From contig FOCD01000002.1 in the NCBI GenBank assembly GCA_900110015.1, positions 558,001 through 622,000 of the forward strand: 64,000 bases of DNA, read 5' to 3'. Shown here one piece after another: positions 8,437-16,731 of this stretch. The position numbers were made by a program, and so were the translations under genes. The notes beneath the pieces were generated by a model that had not been told where the DNA came from, made no database searches, and was given only the letters and a program-made list of their open reading frames with translations. Numbering within the stretch: the stretch's first letter is position 1; the number at the start of each line of letters is the position of its first letter. Origin of the DNA: Terribacillus saccharophilus. Lineage in GTDB: Bacteria; Bacillota; Bacilli; Bacillales; Amphibacillaceae.

Positions 8437-9820
8437 GTAAACCTACCTCCGTTAACGATTTCGCTTTATGCAGCGTCTCGTGATATTCTGTCTCAGGATC
8501 CGAGTCATACACTAGTCCGGCTCCCGCCTGTACATATGCTTTATTGTCTTTTATAACCATCGTTCGGATAGCCAGTGCCAAATCAAGATCACCGTTCATA
8601 TTTATATAACCAACAGCCCCGGCATAGAGCCCTCTTTTTTTCTTTTCAAATTGATTAATCAATTCCATTGCCCTTATTTTCGGGGCGCCGGAAACTGTAC
8701 CTGCCGGAAGGGCTGCAATCAATGCATCCAATCCAGTCATATTATCTGCCAGTTCACCTTGTACTTCAGAGACAATGTGCATAATGTGCTGATACTTTTC
8801 TACTGTCATATACTTTGTCAGCTCGACCGTACCGACCTTACACACACGCCCCAGATCATTGCGGCTTAAGTCGACAAGCATTCGATGCTCCGCTAATTCC
8901 TTTTCATCTGCCAACAGTTCAGTTGTCAGCTGTTCATCTTGTGCTAGTGTCTTACCGCGCGGCCTTGATCCAGCAATTGGATTAGCCGTCACTAGATTTC
9001 CGCTTGCTTTAATCAAGCTTTCCGGGGAAGCTCCCAGTACGGTATAGTCCTCAAAATCAAGGAAGAACATATACGGCGAAGGATTGCTCGCCCGCAGCTT
9101 CCGGTAGAAACTAAAAGCATCTCCACTGAAGTCTGCCGTCAGCCGCTGGGAAAGTACAATTTGAAATACATCACCTGCTTTGATGTATGCCTTGGCATCT
9201 TCCACCATCTGCATAAATGCTTTTTGATCTGTCTCTGGCTGAAAATGTACTGGCTGCAATACGATATCAGGTATGTCCTTGAACGATGTAATCTCCTGCT
9301 CCACTTCCTCTAAACGGGCTTGGAGCATCTCTGTTGACCGATTTCCTGCTCCATCAATGGCTAGTAAAGTCACCTGCTGATGCTTATGGTCGTAAACGAT
9401 AATATCCTCATAAAACATAAAATGAACTTCCGGCATACCGATTGGATCCTCTGGAACTTCACCAATCGCTTCATATTGCCGAATTGAGTCATACGCCATA
9501 AATCCGACAGCTCCGCCATAGAAAGGAAAATCGAGCGGTAATTCGAGTCCGCTTATCTGCTTCTTCAAAACCTCTAATGGTTTATCTGCCAGCTTCTCTT
9601 CCTCTCCCGCAAACTTCAGCATTGTTTCCTGCCCCTTACCGATCAATTCCTTGTAAGGATTCGCTCCAATGATGGAATAGCGACCCTTTCCTGTATGGTG
9701 TACCGAACTCTCCAGTAAAAACTTCTTTTCGCCTGCCAGCCGCTTGTAAATCACGACAGGTGTGAGCGTATCTCCGTTCAATTGTTTCTTTTGAAATTGT
9801 ATGCTATCCGTAACCGCCAT
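8417..9820 (-). CDS. trpE: Anthranilate synthase component I
   Basis: Makes anthranilate from chorismate with ammonia from TrpG. The 467-residue protein carries the N-terminal feedback site motif FLLESS (about residues 34-39), which in the family binds tryptophan, then the chorismate-binding domain with SPYMFFLDFEDYTVLGASPESL, GSRPRGKT, ELLADEKELAEHRMLVDLSRNDLG and PAGTVSGAPKIRAMELI. AGGAAG precedes ATG 9820 within a GGGAGCGAGGAAG stretch. It is the first structural gene of the operon, directly after two T-box leaders, and overlaps trpG by 20 bp. Enzyme activity should therefore be feedback-inhibited by tryptophan, and transcription controlled by uncharged tRNA-Trp. Confidence 0.97.
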   Translation of the reverse strand: MAVTDSIQFQKKQLNGDTLTPVVIYKRLAGEKKFLLESSVHHTGKGRYSIIGANPYKELIGKGQETMLKFAGEEEKLADKPLEVLKKQISGLELPLDFPFYGGAVGFMAYDSIRQYEAIGEVPEDPIGMPEVHFMFYEDIIVYDHKHQQVTLLAIDGAGNRSTEMLQARLEEVEQEITSFKDIPDIVLQPVHFQPETDQKAFMQMVEDAKAYIKAGDVFQIVLSQRLTADFSGDAFSFYRKLRASNPSPYMFFLDFEDYTVLGASPESLIKASGNLVTANPIAGSRPRGKTLAQDEQLTTELLADEKELAEHRMLVDLSRNDLGRVCKVGTVELTKYMTVEKYQHIMHIVSEVQGELADNMTGLDALIAALPAGTVSGAPKIRAMELINQFEKKKRGLYAGAVGYINMNGDLDLALAIRTMVIKDNKAYVQAGAGLVYDSDPETEYHETLHKAKSLTEVGLHDSADR

Positions 9821-9846
9821 CTTCCTCGCTCCCTTTTCTTTGTAAT

Positions 9847-10135
9847 AAAAAACCGTCCCCTATGCACATGATTGGTTCATGTGCATAGGGGACGGTTTTA
9901 CACCGCGGTGCCACCTCTATTGAAAGCTCTTTTGCTTTCCTCTCATTCGGATACGAAAGCTTTAGCCTTGATATCCTATCCCGGTAACGGGGGAAACCGG
10001 ATTCCCCTACTATGTTTCAAGGAATCTCTCTGAAGTCCATTCCATGCTGCCGATTTGGCCTGGATCTCACCACACCAGGCTCTCTGTACAAATCAATCAG
10101 CATGTACTCCTCTTCATCAACGAGTTATGGGTATA
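9847..10135 (-). ncRNA. Second (proximal) tryptophan T-box riboswitch with terminator
   Basis: Minus-strand leader next to trpE. The T-box bulge AGAGGTGGCACCGCGG lies at 9903-9918, and a specifier triplet UGG (Trp) at 10037-10039 sits in the context GAAUGGACUUC before the stem I close. A long terminator follows at 9848-9899: about 20 bp of AAACCGTCCCCTATGCACATG paired with its complement, then six T. Uncharged tRNA-Trp should pair with UGG and the UGGC bulge and favour the antiterminator. It is the second of two T-boxes in series. Confidence 0.93.
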
Positions 10136-10378
10136 AAAAAAGGGCAATCTCTCCAATAAAGGACGAGATTACCCGTGGTACCACCTTTGTTAGCTAGCGC
10201 ACTAGCTCACTTTGCTCCTGCTATCGGGGGAGTTGCCGCTACAGCCTACTGTTATTTCAGCTATAGTGCTCGGAAGTCCATTCACGTATGTGTCACACCG
10301 GTTTCCACCAGCCACCGGCTCTCTGAAGTGACCACATAAGCTACTACTCTTCGTCGTCGCTCACGTATCAGTTATGTT
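10136..10378 (-). ncRNA. First (distal) tryptophan T-box riboswitch with terminator
   Basis: Minus-strand leader beginning at the trp transcription start. The T-box AAAGGTGGTACCACGGGTAA is at about 10168-10187, and its specifier UGG at 10278-10280 lies in GAAUGGACUUCC, nearly identical to the same site in the second element. Its terminator at 10136-10170 pairs GGGTAATCTC with GAGATTGCCC followed by seven T. The complete T-box and terminator show it is a functional element rather than a decayed copy. Confidence 0.92.
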
Positions 10379-10384
10379 GGATTC

Positions 10385-10413
10385 ATTGTAGTACCCTTGA
10401 TTTCATTTGTCAA
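10385..10413 (-). promoter_or_regulatory. Sigma-A promoter of the trp operon
   Basis: On the minus strand TTGACA (10408-10413) and TACAAT (10385-10390) are separated by exactly 17 bp. The -35 box is perfect and the -10 box has one mismatch. It lies between the helicase stop codon and the first T-box. Confidence 0.88.
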
Positions 10414-10420
10414 GAGTGAT

Positions 10421-11572
10421 TTATTCTGCATCCAGTAAATCAGGCTTGCCATTTTCTCCGAAAACAAGTTCTTTTCGCGGCAGACGCTGTTTTGTTTCTT
10501 TTTCAATTTGTTTGATTTGGTGTTGGTCACGAGGAGTCACGAAAGCTACCGTTAAACCGGTGCTGCCCGCTCTGCCTGTACGGCCAATACGGTGGATATA
10601 GCTCTCGGTATCTTCTGGCAGATCATAATTGAATACATGAGTCACACCTTCAACATCCAATCCTCGAGCTGCCACATCAGTAGCTACAAGGAACTGTGTC
10701 TTATACTCACGGAAATTCTTCATAGCACGCTCACGTTTTGCTTGTGACAAATCTCCATGCAGTTCATCCGATTCGAAGCCCTGCGCATGCAAATATCCAT
10801 GCAGTTCAGACGCACGTCTTCTTGTTCTGCAGAAAATGATTGCAGCAAATGGACGATACATCTGCAATAACACCTTCAATGCATTTCGCTTTTCACGATC
10901 CGACATTTCCAGGACAATCTGCTTGATTTCCTTTAAAGTCACGTTGGTTGTTTGAATCGTGATTTCCTTCGGCTTCTGCATTTGGGAAGATGCAAGCTGA
11001 CGGATTTCCTTCGGCATTGTGGCAGAAAACAGCAGTGTTTGTTTCGTATTCGGCAATGCATTTGCAACATCCTTTACATCATGCCAAAAACCCATATGCA
11101 GCATCTGATCAGCCTCATCCAAAACAAACGTCCGTACATGGGAAAGATCTACCGTGCCGCGGCGCATATGGTCGAGCAGACGACCCGGCGTCGCTACTAC
11201 GATATCCACTCTGCCTTCAAGTTTTTTAAGCTGCTTAACGATATCCTGACCGCCATAAACAGCTAAGATTCCGATTTCTTCTTCCGGATGAATCAGCTTC
11301 GCCAGTTCATCATAAATTTGGATAGCTAACTCCCGTGTCGGGCTGAGAACAAGTGCCTGAATACCGGCACTATCAGCCTCTAGCATCTCCAATATCGGCA
11401 GCAGGAAAGCAAGCGTCTTGCCTGTACCTGTTTGTGCTTTGGCAATCACGTCTTTTCCAGCCAAAATTTCTGGAATTGCTTGCTTCTGTACAGGCGTTGG
11501 TTCTGTCAGACCTAATTTATGTAATATTTCCAAACGGTTATTTTGTAAGTTCAAATCATTGAACACATTCAT
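10421..11572 (-). CDS. DEAD-box ATP-dependent RNA helicase (YfmL-like)
   Basis: Unwinds or remodels RNA using ATP. The 383-residue protein is almost only the two RecA domains: Q motif FNDLNLQ and TEPTPVQKQAIP, motif I AQTGTGKT (about residue 45), Ia PTRELA, TPGRLLDH, motif II DEAD, motif III SAT, motif V VATDVAARGLDVEGV and motif VI HRIGRTGRAG. It lacks the long basic C-terminal extension of CshA, so by size it is closest to the short YfmL type; this subtype call is an inference. GAGGGAAC precedes ATG 11572. No terminator separates it from the trp promoter, so some read-through into the T-box leader is possible. Confidence 0.88.
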   Translation of the reverse strand: MNVFNDLNLQNNRLEILHKLGLTEPTPVQKQAIPEILAGKDVIAKAQTGTGKTLAFLLPILEMLEADSAGIQALVLSPTRELAIQIYDELAKLIHPEEEIGILAVYGGQDIVKQLKKLEGRVDIVVATPGRLLDHMRRGTVDLSHVRTFVLDEADQMLHMGFWHDVKDVANALPNTKQTLLFSATMPKEIRQLASSQMQKPKEITIQTTNVTLKEIKQIVLEMSDREKRNALKVLLQMYRPFAAIIFCRTRRRASELHGYLHAQGFESDELHGDLSQAKRERAMKNFREYKTQFLVATDVAARGLDVEGVTHVFNYDLPEDTESYIHRIGRTGRAGSTGLTVAFVTPRDQHQIKQIEKETKQRLPRKELVFGENGKPDLLDAE

Positions 11573-11681
11573 GTTGTTCCCTCTTTCATACTTTTTCCAT
11601 AATTATTATGTGAAGTTTCCATAGAAGTACGCGCCAAAAGTTTGTAAGATACTAGTATACACATAAAAAGGGGGAAATTAT

Positions 11682-11810
11682 ATGCAAAAATGGCTGATCG
11701 GCATTTTTGTCTTGCTGATCATCAGTTTCAGCATTATTGGACTTTTTCGGGGTGAAGGAAATATCCAAAGTATTAACGAGACAAGTAAATCGTCTGTAAA
11801 TTTAAAATAA
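11682..11810 (+). CDS. Small single-pass membrane protein, 42 residues
   Basis: The frame reads MQKWLIGIFVLLIISFSIIG, one hydrophobic helix, followed by a short polar tail LFRGEGNIQSINETSKSSVN-LK. An AAAAAGGGGG ribosome binding site lies eight bases before the ATG. It is divergent from the helicase gene and convergent with the YocH-like gene. I do not recognise a family. The strong binding site and the clean membrane-helix pattern make it likely to be translated. A weak inverted repeat (GTTTATCC / GGGTAAAC, 11817-11846) follows the stop but has no T tract. Confidence 0.6.
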   Translation: MQKWLIGIFVLLIISFSIIGLFRGEGNIQSINETSKSSVNLK

Positions 11811-11855
11811 TGTGCGTTTATCCTGCACGCACGCGGGTAAACTATAATATAAATA

Positions 11856-11898
11856 AAAACAGGCAGAGCAAACCGCCATTTGCTCCACCTGTTACGCT
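11856..11898 (-). terminator. Terminator of the YocH-like gene
   Basis: On the minus strand AACAGGTGGAGCAAA pairs with TTTGCTCTGCCTGTT (one mismatch-type pair) and is followed by TTTTA. Confidence 0.82.
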
Positions 11899-11905
11899 AT
11901 TTGTA

Positions 11906-12760
11906 TTAGTCTAATACTTTTACTGTTACAGTTTTACGTCCCCAGTTCAATGCAGTTCCTTGGTCTGGTACGTGTACATCGATCTTATTACCTTTGATTG
12001 CACCGCCAGTATCGCCTGCAATTGCTTCACCATAGCCTTCAACCCATACTTTTGATCCTAAAGGAATAACACTTGGGTCTACTGCAATAACTTTCGCATT
12101 CGGATTAGCATTCAAATCAATACCAGTAGCTGTTACACCAGAGCATCCTTCACATTGACCAGTATATGCAGTTGCGGATACTGACAATTCTTTAGTTGCT
12201 TCTTGGCTAGTACTTGTAGCTGCTTTTTCTTCTTTTGCAGGAGCTGCTTCTTCTTTAGCAGGTTCTGCTTTTTGTTCTGTTTGTGCAGGTGCTTCCTGCT
12301 TTTCTTCTTGTTTAGGAGCTTCTTGTTTTTCTTCTTGTTTAGGAGCTTCTGTCTGAGCAGCTTCCTGCTTCACTGGTGCTGTTTCAGTTACAGCGCCACC
12401 AGTCACCGCCAGTTGCTGACCTATTACAATCAAATCGGAGTTAAGGCTGTTCCAAGATTTCAACTCGCCTACCGATATATTGAACTTCCCTGCGATTTTA
12501 GAAAGAGAATCGCCTTTTTGTACTGTGTATGAGTCTGTTTGGTTTGTTTCTTTATCTATAGTTAATTTTTGATTAGGAAAGATTAGGTCAGAATCAAGTT
12601 GGTTAAGCTCTTTAAGCTGATCTACACTCACTTCGTATTTGTCTGCGATTTTCCAAAGAGAGTCCCCTGATTGAACATTATATTCAGCAGCTGATGCTGT
12701 TGTACTGAATGCCCCCGCAATTACTAGTCCTGTAGCTAAAGATACGACTGTTTTTTTCAT
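11906..12760 (-). CDS. yocH: Secreted LysM x2 / 3D-domain cell wall protein, YocH-like
   Basis: A 284-residue exported protein. A signal peptide (1-24, ending TTASA) is followed by two LysM peptidoglycan-binding domains (about 26-68 YNVQSGDSLWKIADKY and 77-120 YTVQKGDSLSKIAGKF), a low-complexity linker of E/A/K/Q/P with repeated EAPKQEEKQ units (about 130-190), and a C-terminal 3D domain with YTGQCEGCSGVTATG, AVDPSVIPLGSKVWVEGYG and the D-x-D-like AGDTGGAIKG and DVHVPD. The 3D fold is related to the catalytic core of lytic transglycosylases, so a peptidoglycan hydrolase role is likely. A WalR-type box upstream fits the known WalR control of yocH in B. subtilis. Gene order around it differs from B. 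subtilis. Confidence 0.88.
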   Translation of the reverse strand: MKKTVVSLATGLVIAGAFSTTASAAEYNVQSGDSLWKIADKYEVSVDQLKELNQLDSDLIFPNQKLTIDKETNQTDSYTVQKGDSLSKIAGKFNISVGELKSWNSLNSDLIVIGQQLAVTGGAVTETAPVKQEAAQTEAPKQEEKQEAPKQEEKQEAPAQTEQKAEPAKEEAAPAKEEKAATSTSQEATKELSVSATAYTGQCEGCSGVTATGIDLNANPNAKVIAVDPSVIPLGSKVWVEGYGEAIAGDTGGAIKGNKIDVHVPDQGTALNWGRKTVTVKVLD

Positions 12761-13105
12761 ACGTCGTCTACCTCCTTAAATTTCTAACAGGACTTATGGT
12801 ATCACATGGGCTTAGCCCAGTGGGTTACAGGAAGTTTAAGGTTATATTACAGCACGAGCTTATAGCAACACTATTGTTACACTGTAATCTTTCTGTAACA
12901 AAACGAGTGATAACCAAGCTTAAAGGGGCTTTTTTGTAACAAAAGGGTTTGTTTTATTCCATTAATTGTTAGTAAGTAAAGTTAAATTTCTTGTTGACTT
13001 TGTTTGCATTCGCTTTTTCTCGTTCAATTTTTGTCGTTTTTCCGGCTTTATTAGGACAAATGTTACAAAACAGCCTCATGAATTCCCTTTTATATTCCAA
13101 TTATC
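12761..13105. other. Intergenic region upstream of the YocH-like gene
   Basis: No gene is visible. It holds a WalR-type box (12883-12899) and a possible minus-strand promoter, TTGCTA with TATAAC 16 bp further, at about 12847-12874. The rest (12900-13105) is AT-rich, with scattered TGTAAC/TGTTAC half-sites and nothing else I can name. Confidence 0.5.
12883..12899 (+). promoter_or_regulatory. WalR (YycF) box
   Basis: TGTAAT-CTTTC-TGTAAC fits the WalR consensus TGT(A/T)A(A/T/C)-N5-TGT(A/T)A(A/T/C) at every defined position. It lies just upstream of the proposed -35 region of the YocH-like gene, the position expected for activation. Confidence 0.7.
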
Positions 13106-13135
13106 TAAAAAAACAGGAGCAGCTGCCCCTGTTTT
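13106..13135 (-). terminator. Terminator of the 5'-nucleotidase-family gene
   Basis: On the minus strand AACAGGGGCAGCTGCTCCTGTT forms a hairpin followed by seven T, immediately after the stop codon. Confidence 0.88.
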
Positions 13136-14713
13136 TTACTTCTTCACTACCCAATTATGGTTGCAAGTTGCTTCAATTACACCACGCTGGCTGATGTAAT
13201 CTGCGATCAGCTCTGTCATATCTGTTGTGATCTCCTTGACCACTTGCTTTCCTTTAAACATGACATAGTCTCCTCCGCCAGCCGCTCGATAATTATTCAT
13301 TACTACCTCATACATCTCATCCGCAATGACAGGGGTGCCCTTGATGGTCAAATCTTGTACCCTGTCTCCTACCTCACGACTAATATCCAATGTATAGTCG
13401 ATTCCTTCCCACATATCGTAATTGTAATGCTGTGGCTTAGGTTCCAGGAAGGAGCGGCTCACTTCAAGTTCACCCTCTTTATCCAAATTGAAGTAAGTAG
13501 CAGAAAGTTCGAGTGCATGCTTCATATCTGCTCCAGAAATCTCAATCACTTTTAACGTGTTTGGATAGATATAGTTGGAGACTATATCTCGCATCGTAAT
13601 ATTCTGCGGAAAACCAGGTGACGCATTGTGAAACAATGCTGTACTCGAGATAGCAACATTTGCTGCATCCATCTGTACTTTATTGATGAACTCAATAAAT
13701 GCGGTCTCCTTCACCCTCGTTTCAAATGCATCATGGATGATCATATCTCCGTCTATTTTGCCGATCGGCTGGTCAAGCCATGTCTGCGTTTCCTCTTCAT
13801 AGGAAGAAACTAGTCTTAAGATCGTTTCATCAGGCTCAATTTCATTCGTAATTGTATGCAATTTTGCCTCTGAGGTGACACGTTTTCTACTATTATGTAC
13901 ATCCTCGACAGCAATGGAGACTTCACCAAGGAATGCACCATTGGAGCCTGGCTGTACAACAGTCACGTTATTCACCTTTTCAGCAAGCGATCGATGCTGG
14001 TGACCGGTGACCAAAATATCAATTCCTTCTATTGAATGGCAAATTTCGTAGCCCACATTTTCACCAGTGAGTGATTCTGTTGGCTCCCCAGTTTCAAGAT
14101 CCCGTTCGAATCCGCCATGATAAGCGACAATCAGGACATCAGGCTGTTCCTTCTCCCGAACTTCCTTCACCCATCGTCTTGTTGATTCCAGGACATGCTC
14201 AAATGCAAGCCCCTCTATATGATTCGGATCTTCCCAGTTTGGTATGAAATGAGTAGTAATGCCGATGATCGCCAGCTTTACACCATCGATCTGTTTGATT
14301 TCATACGGTCTGCCGAATACAGGTTGTTTTTTTGTCTCATCAAGGATATTGCCGCAAAGGTATGGAAAGTTTGCAAGCTGAATTGCTGATTGCAGATATG
14401 GCATGCCATAGTTGAATTCATGATTACCTATTACCGCCGCATCATACTTGAGTTCATTCATACAGCGAATCAGTGGATTATCCTTATCTGACTGATACTT
14501 TGCATGGTGATACGTTAGCGGCGTGCCTTGTATCATGTCTCCATTATCAAGCAATAGAACATGCTTCTTTTCTTCTCTTATTCTTTTAATTAAGGTAGCT
14601 ACCCGTGCCAGACCTTGTGGAGCTGGTTCGTGATCACGGTATGTAGTAGGAAAGATATTTCCATGCACATCACTAGTAACGAGCATGGTGATATTTGTCA
14701 CTTTATCAGACAT
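13136..14713 (-). CDS. Bifunctional 5'-nucleotidase / 2',3'-cyclic nucleotide phosphodiesterase family, cytoplasmic
   Basis: A 525-residue UshA-family enzyme with two parts. The N-terminal metallophosphatase (about 5-320) has TSDVHGN (Asp and His), LDNGDMIQG, IGNHEFNYG, AYHGGFE and TGHQHRS metal ligands. The C-terminal 5'-nucleotidase domain (about 335-510) has TALFHNASPGFPQNITMRDI and MNNYRAAGGGDY, the substrate-binding part. There is no signal peptide, so it acts in the cytoplasm, unlike the secreted UshA/YfkN types. I choose ATG 14713, which has GGAGGA nine bases upstream; an earlier in-frame ATG at 14773 has no ribosome site. It is divergent from the Pho-type phosphonate operon and may serve nucleotide-phosphate recovery. 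Confidence 0.85.
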   Translation of the reverse strand: MSDKVTNITMLVTSDVHGNIFPTTYRDHEPAPQGLARVATLIKRIREEKKHVLLLDNGDMIQGTPLTYHHAKYQSDKDNPLIRCMNELKYDAAVIGNHEFNYGMPYLQSAIQLANFPYLCGNILDETKKQPVFGRPYEIKQIDGVKLAIIGITTHFIPNWEDPNHIEGLAFEHVLESTRRWVKEVREKEQPDVLIVAYHGGFERDLETGEPTESLTGENVGYEICHSIEGIDILVTGHQHRSLAEKVNNVTVVQPGSNGAFLGEVSIAVEDVHNSRKRVTSEAKLHTITNEIEPDETILRLVSSYEEETQTWLDQPIGKIDGDMIIHDAFETRVKETAFIEFINKVQMDAANVAISSTALFHNASPGFPQNITMRDIVSNYIYPNTLKVIEISGADMKHALELSATYFNLDKEGELEVSRSFLEPKPQHYNYDMWEGIDYTLDISREVGDRVQDLTIKGTPVIADEMYEVVMNNYRAAGGGDYVMFKGKQVVKEITTDMTELIADYISQRGVIEATCNHNWVVKK

Positions 14714-14790
14714 ACTTTTGATTCCTCCGACCTCTTTTTCAGAATTAAAACAGTTTTTGCTATTATCTATCATAACATGCCAAAACTATC

Positions 14791-14844
14791 TTTACATTCT
14801 TATTACAGTAAGTTAACATAAATTGGAACAAGTCGTGATATAGT
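14791..14844 (+). promoter_or_regulatory. PhoP box and -10 element of the phn operon
   Basis: Hexamers TTTACA (14791), ATTACA (14802), TTAACA (14813) and a degenerate TGGAAC (14824) repeat every 11 bp, matching the PhoP direct-repeat consensus TT(A/T/C)A(C/T)A with 5-bp spacers. A TATAGT -10 box is at 14839-14844 and no good -35 box is present. Relative to the implied start the repeats cover about -60 to -22, the usual place for a PhoP-activated promoter. Confidence 0.75.
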
Positions 14845-14885
14845 TGTTCATGCAGTGCAAATTAAACAATTTTTGGGGGTATATC

Positions 14886-15812
14886 ATGTTTAAGAAAATT
14901 GCAGGTGTTGGCGCGACTCTATTTCTTGCAGCAGGGTTGCTAAGTGCGTGTGGATCTGATGATTCTAGCGCAGAAGGCGGTAGCAACGGAGATTTGAAAG
15001 AATTGCGTGTGCAATTCGTTCCTTCTCAGAATGCAGAAACACTTGAAGCAAAAGCAGAGCCGCTTGCAGATCTTCTGGAAGAAGAACTGGACATTCCTGT
15101 CGAAGTAAGTGTATCTACTAACTACAACACTATCATTGAGGCGATGGCTTCCGGCCAAGTAGATGTCGGCTTCCTACCGCCTACAGCATATGTATTGGCT
15201 CATGACAAAGATGCTGCAGACGTTATCCTTCAGTCTCAGCGTTATGGTGTTAATCCAGAAGACGGATCACCAACTGACGAACTAGTAGATTTCTACTTAG
15301 CACAATTCGTCGTGAAGAGTGATTCTGGAATCGACTCCCTTGAGGACTTGAAAGACAAGACCATTGCAGTTCAGGATGTAACATCCTCTGCTGGTTATGT
15401 ATGGCCGGCTGGTGCACTTGATGCTGCTGGTTTGGACATTCAGTCCGATTTGACTCCAACAACTGTAAAAGGTCATGATGCTGGTATCATCAGCGTATTG
15501 AACGGTGACACAGATGCAGCTGTAACATTCCAGGATGCACGTAACGTCGTTAAAGGTGACTACCCATCTGTATTCGAGGATACGAAAGTAATTGCTACTA
15601 CTGAAAAAATCCCGAATGATACAATCGCAGTCACTCCTGAAATCAATGACGAGTGGAAAGAAAAAATCACTGATGCCTTCATCAACATCGGTAAAGATCC
15701 AGAAGGTTTGGAAATCATCCGCGATGTTTACACTCATGAAGGTTACGTAAAATCTGATGACAGTAAATTCGAAGTTGTTCGCGAGTATTCCGAGAAATTC
15801 GCACAAGAATAA
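14886..15812 (+). CDS. phnD: Phosphonate ABC transporter substrate-binding lipoprotein
   Basis: Extracellular phosphonate (or phosphite) receptor of an ABC importer. The 308-residue precursor has a lipoprotein signal FLAAGLLSAC with Cys21 as the lipidation site, then the PhnD-type periplasmic-binding fold: LRVQFVPSQNAE, VSTNYNTIIEAMASGQVDVGFLPPTAYV, DKTIAVQDVTSSAGYVWPAG and NGDTDAAVTFQDAR. ATG 14886 has GGGGG six bases upstream; an in-frame ATG at 14844 is inside the promoter. First gene of phnD-C-E1-E2, behind a PhoP box. No phosphonatase or C-P lyase gene is in the window, so the fate of the substrate is open. Confidence 0.93.
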   Translation: MFKKIAGVGATLFLAAGLLSACGSDDSSAEGGSNGDLKELRVQFVPSQNAETLEAKAEPLADLLEEELDIPVEVSVSTNYNTIIEAMASGQVDVGFLPPTAYVLAHDKDAADVILQSQRYGVNPEDGSPTDELVDFYLAQFVVKSDSGIDSLEDLKDKTIAVQDVTSSAGYVWPAGALDAAGLDIQSDLTPTTVKGHDAGIISVLNGDTDAAVTFQDARNVVKGDYPSVFEDTKVIATTEKIPNDTIAVTPEINDEWKEKITDAFINIGKDPEGLEIIRDVYTHEGYVKSDDSKFEVVREYSEKFAQE

Positions 15813-15948
15813 TAGAATAAACTATCCTTCAATCCAGCCAGCCTGAGATTTCCTTAGACTGGCTGGGCTTTTGTCTGTAACTATATCTTTTCTTAACTGT
15901 ATTTTTCCTGCTTTACTATTAAACTACATAAAAAGGTTGGTATAGAAA

Positions 15949-16731
15949 GTGATAGAATTTCGCAATGTTTCGAAAACATATCCGAACGGCGTCAAAGGTT
16001 TGAAAAACATCAACTTAACTATCGAAAAAGGCGAGTTTATTGTCATTGTCGGTCTTTCCGGTGCCGGTAAGTCTACATTGCTGCGCTCGATTAATAGATT
16101 GCATGAAATTTCCGAAGGCGAAATCATGATTGATAATGAATCCATTACAGCTGCTAAAGGAAAGAATTTACGTCATATCCGCCGTGATATCGGCATGATC
16201 TTCCAAAACTTCAATCTCGTCAAACGTTCTACTGTTCTACGGAATGTCCTTTCCGGTCGTGTCGCTTATCATTCTACGTTGCGGACTGTATTCGGCTTAT
16301 TCCCGAAAGAAGATGTCAACTTGGCTCTAAATGCATTAGATCGTGTGAATATTGTAGAGAAGGCCTATACGCGTTCTGACCAACTTTCTGGCGGACAGCA
16401 GCAGCGTGTATCAATTGCCAGAGCTTTGGCACAGGAAGCAAAAATCATTCTTGCTGATGAACCAGTAGCCTCTCTTGATCCACTGACAACGAAACAAGTA
16501 ATGGATGACTTGAAAAAGATCAACCAAGAGCTTGGTATTACGACTGTCGTCAACCTTCACTTCATCGATATCGCACGTCAATATGCTACACGCATTATCG
16601 GTTTAAATGCAGGAGAAGTTGTGTTCGACGGGCCAGTGGAAGAAGCGACTGATGAGAAATTCCAGGAAATCTACGGACAGCAGCTGGAAAAAGAACAGCA
16701 GCGAGGTCCAATTGGAGCGGGTGCCGAATGA
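15949..16731 (+). CDS. phnC: Phosphonate ABC transporter ATP-binding protein
   Basis: ATPase subunit of the importer, 260 residues: Walker [13 protein letters not shown] (about residue 34), Q-loop [16 protein letters not shown], signature [15 protein letters not shown] (about 145), Walker [13 protein letters not shown] and switch His in [11 protein letters not shown] 15949 is the likely start, with AAGG about 12 bases upstream, a rather weak site. It follows phnD after 136 bp without a clear terminator and overlaps phnE1 by the four bases ATGA. Confidence 0.93.
   Translation: MIEFRNVSKTYPNGVKGLKNINLTIEKGEFIVIVGLSGAGKSTLLRSINRLHEISEGEIMIDNESITAAKGKNLRHIRRDIGMIFQNFNLVKRSTVLRNVLSGRVAYHSTLRTVFGLFPKEDVNLALNALDRVNIVEKAYTRSDQLSGGQQQRVSIARALAQEAKIILADEPVASLDPLTTKQVMDDLKKINQELGITTVVNLHFIDIARQYATRIIGLNAGEVVFDGPVEEATDEKFQEIYGQQLEKEQQRGPIGAGAE

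Noticed and set aside
11817-11846. Inverted repeat GTTTATCC / GGGTAAAC after the 42-residue gene as its terminator
   Set aside because: Stem has a mismatch and there is no T tract; the following strong hairpin belongs to the opposite strand.
12250-12350. Tandem DNA repeat in the yocH-like gene
   Set aside because: It encodes the EAPKQEEKQ linker repeat of the protein; ordinary low-complexity coding sequence, not a mobile or CRISPR repeat.
12914-12938. AAGC-TTAAAGG-GGCTTTTTT as a terminator
   Set aside because: The stem is only 4-5 bp, and no gene on the plus strand ends nearby.
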